A DNA stretch of 15,781 bases from an uncultured Bacilli bacterium. Lineage in GTDB: Bacteria > Bacillota_I > Bacilli_A > RF39 > UBA660. The stretch covers positions 1 through 15,781 of the forward strand of contig CAJUIY010000042.1 of NCBI GenBank assembly GCA_910586865.1, read 5' to 3'. The notes under the pieces are model-generated. The model saw only the letters and a list, made by a program, of their open reading frames with translations, was not told where the DNA came from and did not search any database. This document shows positions 14,405 to 15,781 of this stretch, in pieces (position 1 is the stretch's first letter; every line of letters begins with the position of its first letter). The translations under genes were made by a program, and so were the position numbers.

Positions 14405-15744
14405 TGGAGAAAAAATGTCAGGAAAGGGGGATGAACTTGATAGAGAATAATGATAGGCATCCTATATTAAGATGTGATAAGATGAGAAAAACTTCAAATG
14501 CTCTATTTGTTTTATCTCTTTGTTTTATTCTATTATATCCTCTTCGTACTTTTGCTAAAATCAATTCTATCACTGATAATGATAATTATATTATTCCTAG
14601 TGATTATGCTTTCACCCCTAAGTTTATTAAAGGTGTTACTAAAATTCAAACTTCAGATAGCTATTTAAAAAAAGGAAATGGGTCTCAAATTACTGTTTAC
14701 CGAACAGAAGGCTATTCTAATTATTGGGCAATTTATCAAAATGTTGGAATATGGAGACATCATATAGTAGATATGAAAATTACTTTAGATGATGTAATTG
14801 ATACCAATCCTTCTACAAAATGTACCGCATCTGGTTTTGCTGATTTTGAAGATGAAGATGTGATTCCTATTTATTTTTATCCTGGTGAGTTAGCTATCAG
14901 GGTGGATACGAATTGTCGAAGCGCAGGAACTACTGGTATCTTTCGAATTGAATTTTTTGATCATCAAACAGGAGAGGAACTTAGCGAACTAAAATCTGTT
15001 TTGACGTAGGATGATATTGACTCACAAGAACAAATTGCTTTTGATAATTATCATACTACCAATCAGTTTTATTATACACCATATGGTGTGGAACATTTAG
15101 ATTTATTGTCAGATAAACTTCATGATAGATATACACTTTTCAAAGGAAATAATAAATGGACCTGTCGATCGAGTGGACTTTATGGTGATGTGAATTGTTT
15201 TATTAAGCCAAGTGTAGTAGAAGAAGGGAGTTGCTATCATAACGATTGTGAATGGTGTTATAAAGCAGGAATGATAACAGTACTAAATGATGGTTCTTTT
15301 CAACTTGGTTGGGCAGGGTATTATACTTCTTTTTCATCTACTGGTTTTTTAAGAATTGGGGATCCTGGACCAATGAAATTTGTTGATAAACAATTGGTAA
15401 AACCTGGGGAGGAAATAAATTATACGATTGAGCAATATGTACCAAACCAAGCGACGAAGCATTATTATAAGACTTGGAAGATTACAGATAAACTAGATGA
15501 AGTATTGGAAACTAATGTTGATAATATTACCATTAGAAGTGATGGAGACTTAGATGTAACCAATATGTTTGATATCACACTTGAAAATAATATCATAACA
15601 GTCTCTGCGAAAAATGAAATTTTAGTTTCGGATAGTCTTTATAATAGAACGATTATCATAGATATCAAAACAAAAGTAAAAAGTGATATTAAGAGTCAAA
15701 AAGAAGTGATAAATCAAGCAGTATTAAATATAGCAAATTGGTAA
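14401..15744 (+). pseudogene. Secreted adhesin-like protein with isopeptide-type domain, split by an in-frame TAG
   Basis: Two open segments (14401-15009 and 15010-15744) are in the same frame, parted only by TAG at 15007-15009. The sequence across it, SVLT-stop-DDIDSQE, looks like one continuous domain: surface proteins of this kind often read GEEL...LTFTDID here. The N-terminus contains a signal peptide whose hydrophobic core and Thr-Phe-Ala cleavage site sit after MRKTSNALF, so the start may be ATG 14482. ATG 14401 overlaps the upstream stop, and 14431/14437 follow an AGGAAAGGGGG site. The C-terminal part, after a cysteine-containing linker, is an isopeptide-forming fimbrial domain. VDKQLVKPGEEINYTI holds the likely Lys (15388-15390) and VINQAVLN the likely Asn (15712-15714). 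The protein stops right after this domain with no LPXTG or membrane anchor. It is either a decayed gene or one whose product is two separate fragments. Confidence 0.7.
15007..15009 (+). other. In-frame amber codon inside the adhesin-like gene
   Basis: TAG interrupts an otherwise open reading frame of 447 sense codons. A single transition from TGG (Trp) would create it. No stem-loop suggestive of programmed read-through is obvious just downstream. Sequencing error cannot be excluded. Confidence 0.75.
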
Positions 15745-15781
15745 CTGGCCATGCCCACGTACTTTCAGTGCGTAAATTCTT
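15745..15781. other. GC-rich tail of abrupt composition change at the window end
   Basis: Immediately after the last stop codon the sequence turns GC-rich: CTGGCCATGCCCACG and the following bases to about 15772 contain 17 G or C in 28. The surrounding genes are far more AT-rich. It is too short to identify and could be a repeat, a recombination junction or a contig-end artefact. Confidence 0.4.

Noticed and set aside
1..15781. CRISPR arrays, tRNA or rRNA genes, insertion sequences, diversity-generating retroelement template repeats
   Set aside because: No regularly spaced direct repeats, cloverleaf-like segments, transposase or reverse transcriptase coding text were seen on either strand. 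The GIRPVI C-terminal module recalls C-type-lectin-like variable proteins only loosely, without a template repeat.

Overview
The window comes from an AT-rich, endospore-forming Firmicute (Bacillota), most like the uncultured gut Bacilli/Erysipelotrichia-type lineages. It carries gpr and spoIIP side by side next to a divergent rpsT, an arrangement I recall from Bacillus. Ribosome binding sites are strong GGAGG/GGTGAT types. The standard code is in use: TGG is common for Trp and TGA ends several intact genes. Strain or species cannot be named from sequence alone.

Layout. Positions 1-700 look like decaying accessory DNA. There is a 5'-truncated, TGA-interrupted remnant of a ToxN/AbiQ-type (type III toxin-antitoxin) RNase, followed by a small thioredoxin-like gene that has lost one active-site cysteine and probably its start. 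A perfect 12-bp bidirectional hairpin (701-731) separates this from a minus-strand membrane-anchored transglutaminase-like protein and rpsT. Divergent from rpsT run gpr, spoIIP and a small YqxA-position membrane protein (2060-4387), a sporulation block. A NatA/NatB-like ABC exporter operon (4557-6765) follows, convergent with a small lipoprotein gene. A PflX-like radical SAM gene and htpG (Hsp90) are next. The htpG promoter carries an inverted repeat with the geometry of a CIRCE/HrcA operator. A minus-strand gene of unknown function (10362-11228) closes the housekeeping part.

From about 11230 on the window is a cell-surface locus. A gene-free stretch of about 320 bases (11229-11551) holds two inverted repeats and a promoter. 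That promoter has perfect -35 (TTGACA) and -10 (TATAAT) boxes set 25 nt apart, and the spacer contains G6-A-G8, which is very unlike the rest of this AT-rich sequence. It drives a 950-residue surface protein with a TasA/camelysin-like N-terminus, one Ig-like (BIG2-type) domain, five repeats each with a cysteine pair, and a C-terminal module ending in a GIRPVI motif. Overlapping it is a second secreted adhesin-like gene with an isopeptide-type domain, split by an in-frame TAG and ending without an anchor just before a short GC-rich tail at the window edge.

The most interesting hypothesis is that this surface operon is phase-variable, switched by slippage of the poly-G tract that sets the -35/-10 spacing. 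The CIRCE-like site at htpG is the second most interesting signal.
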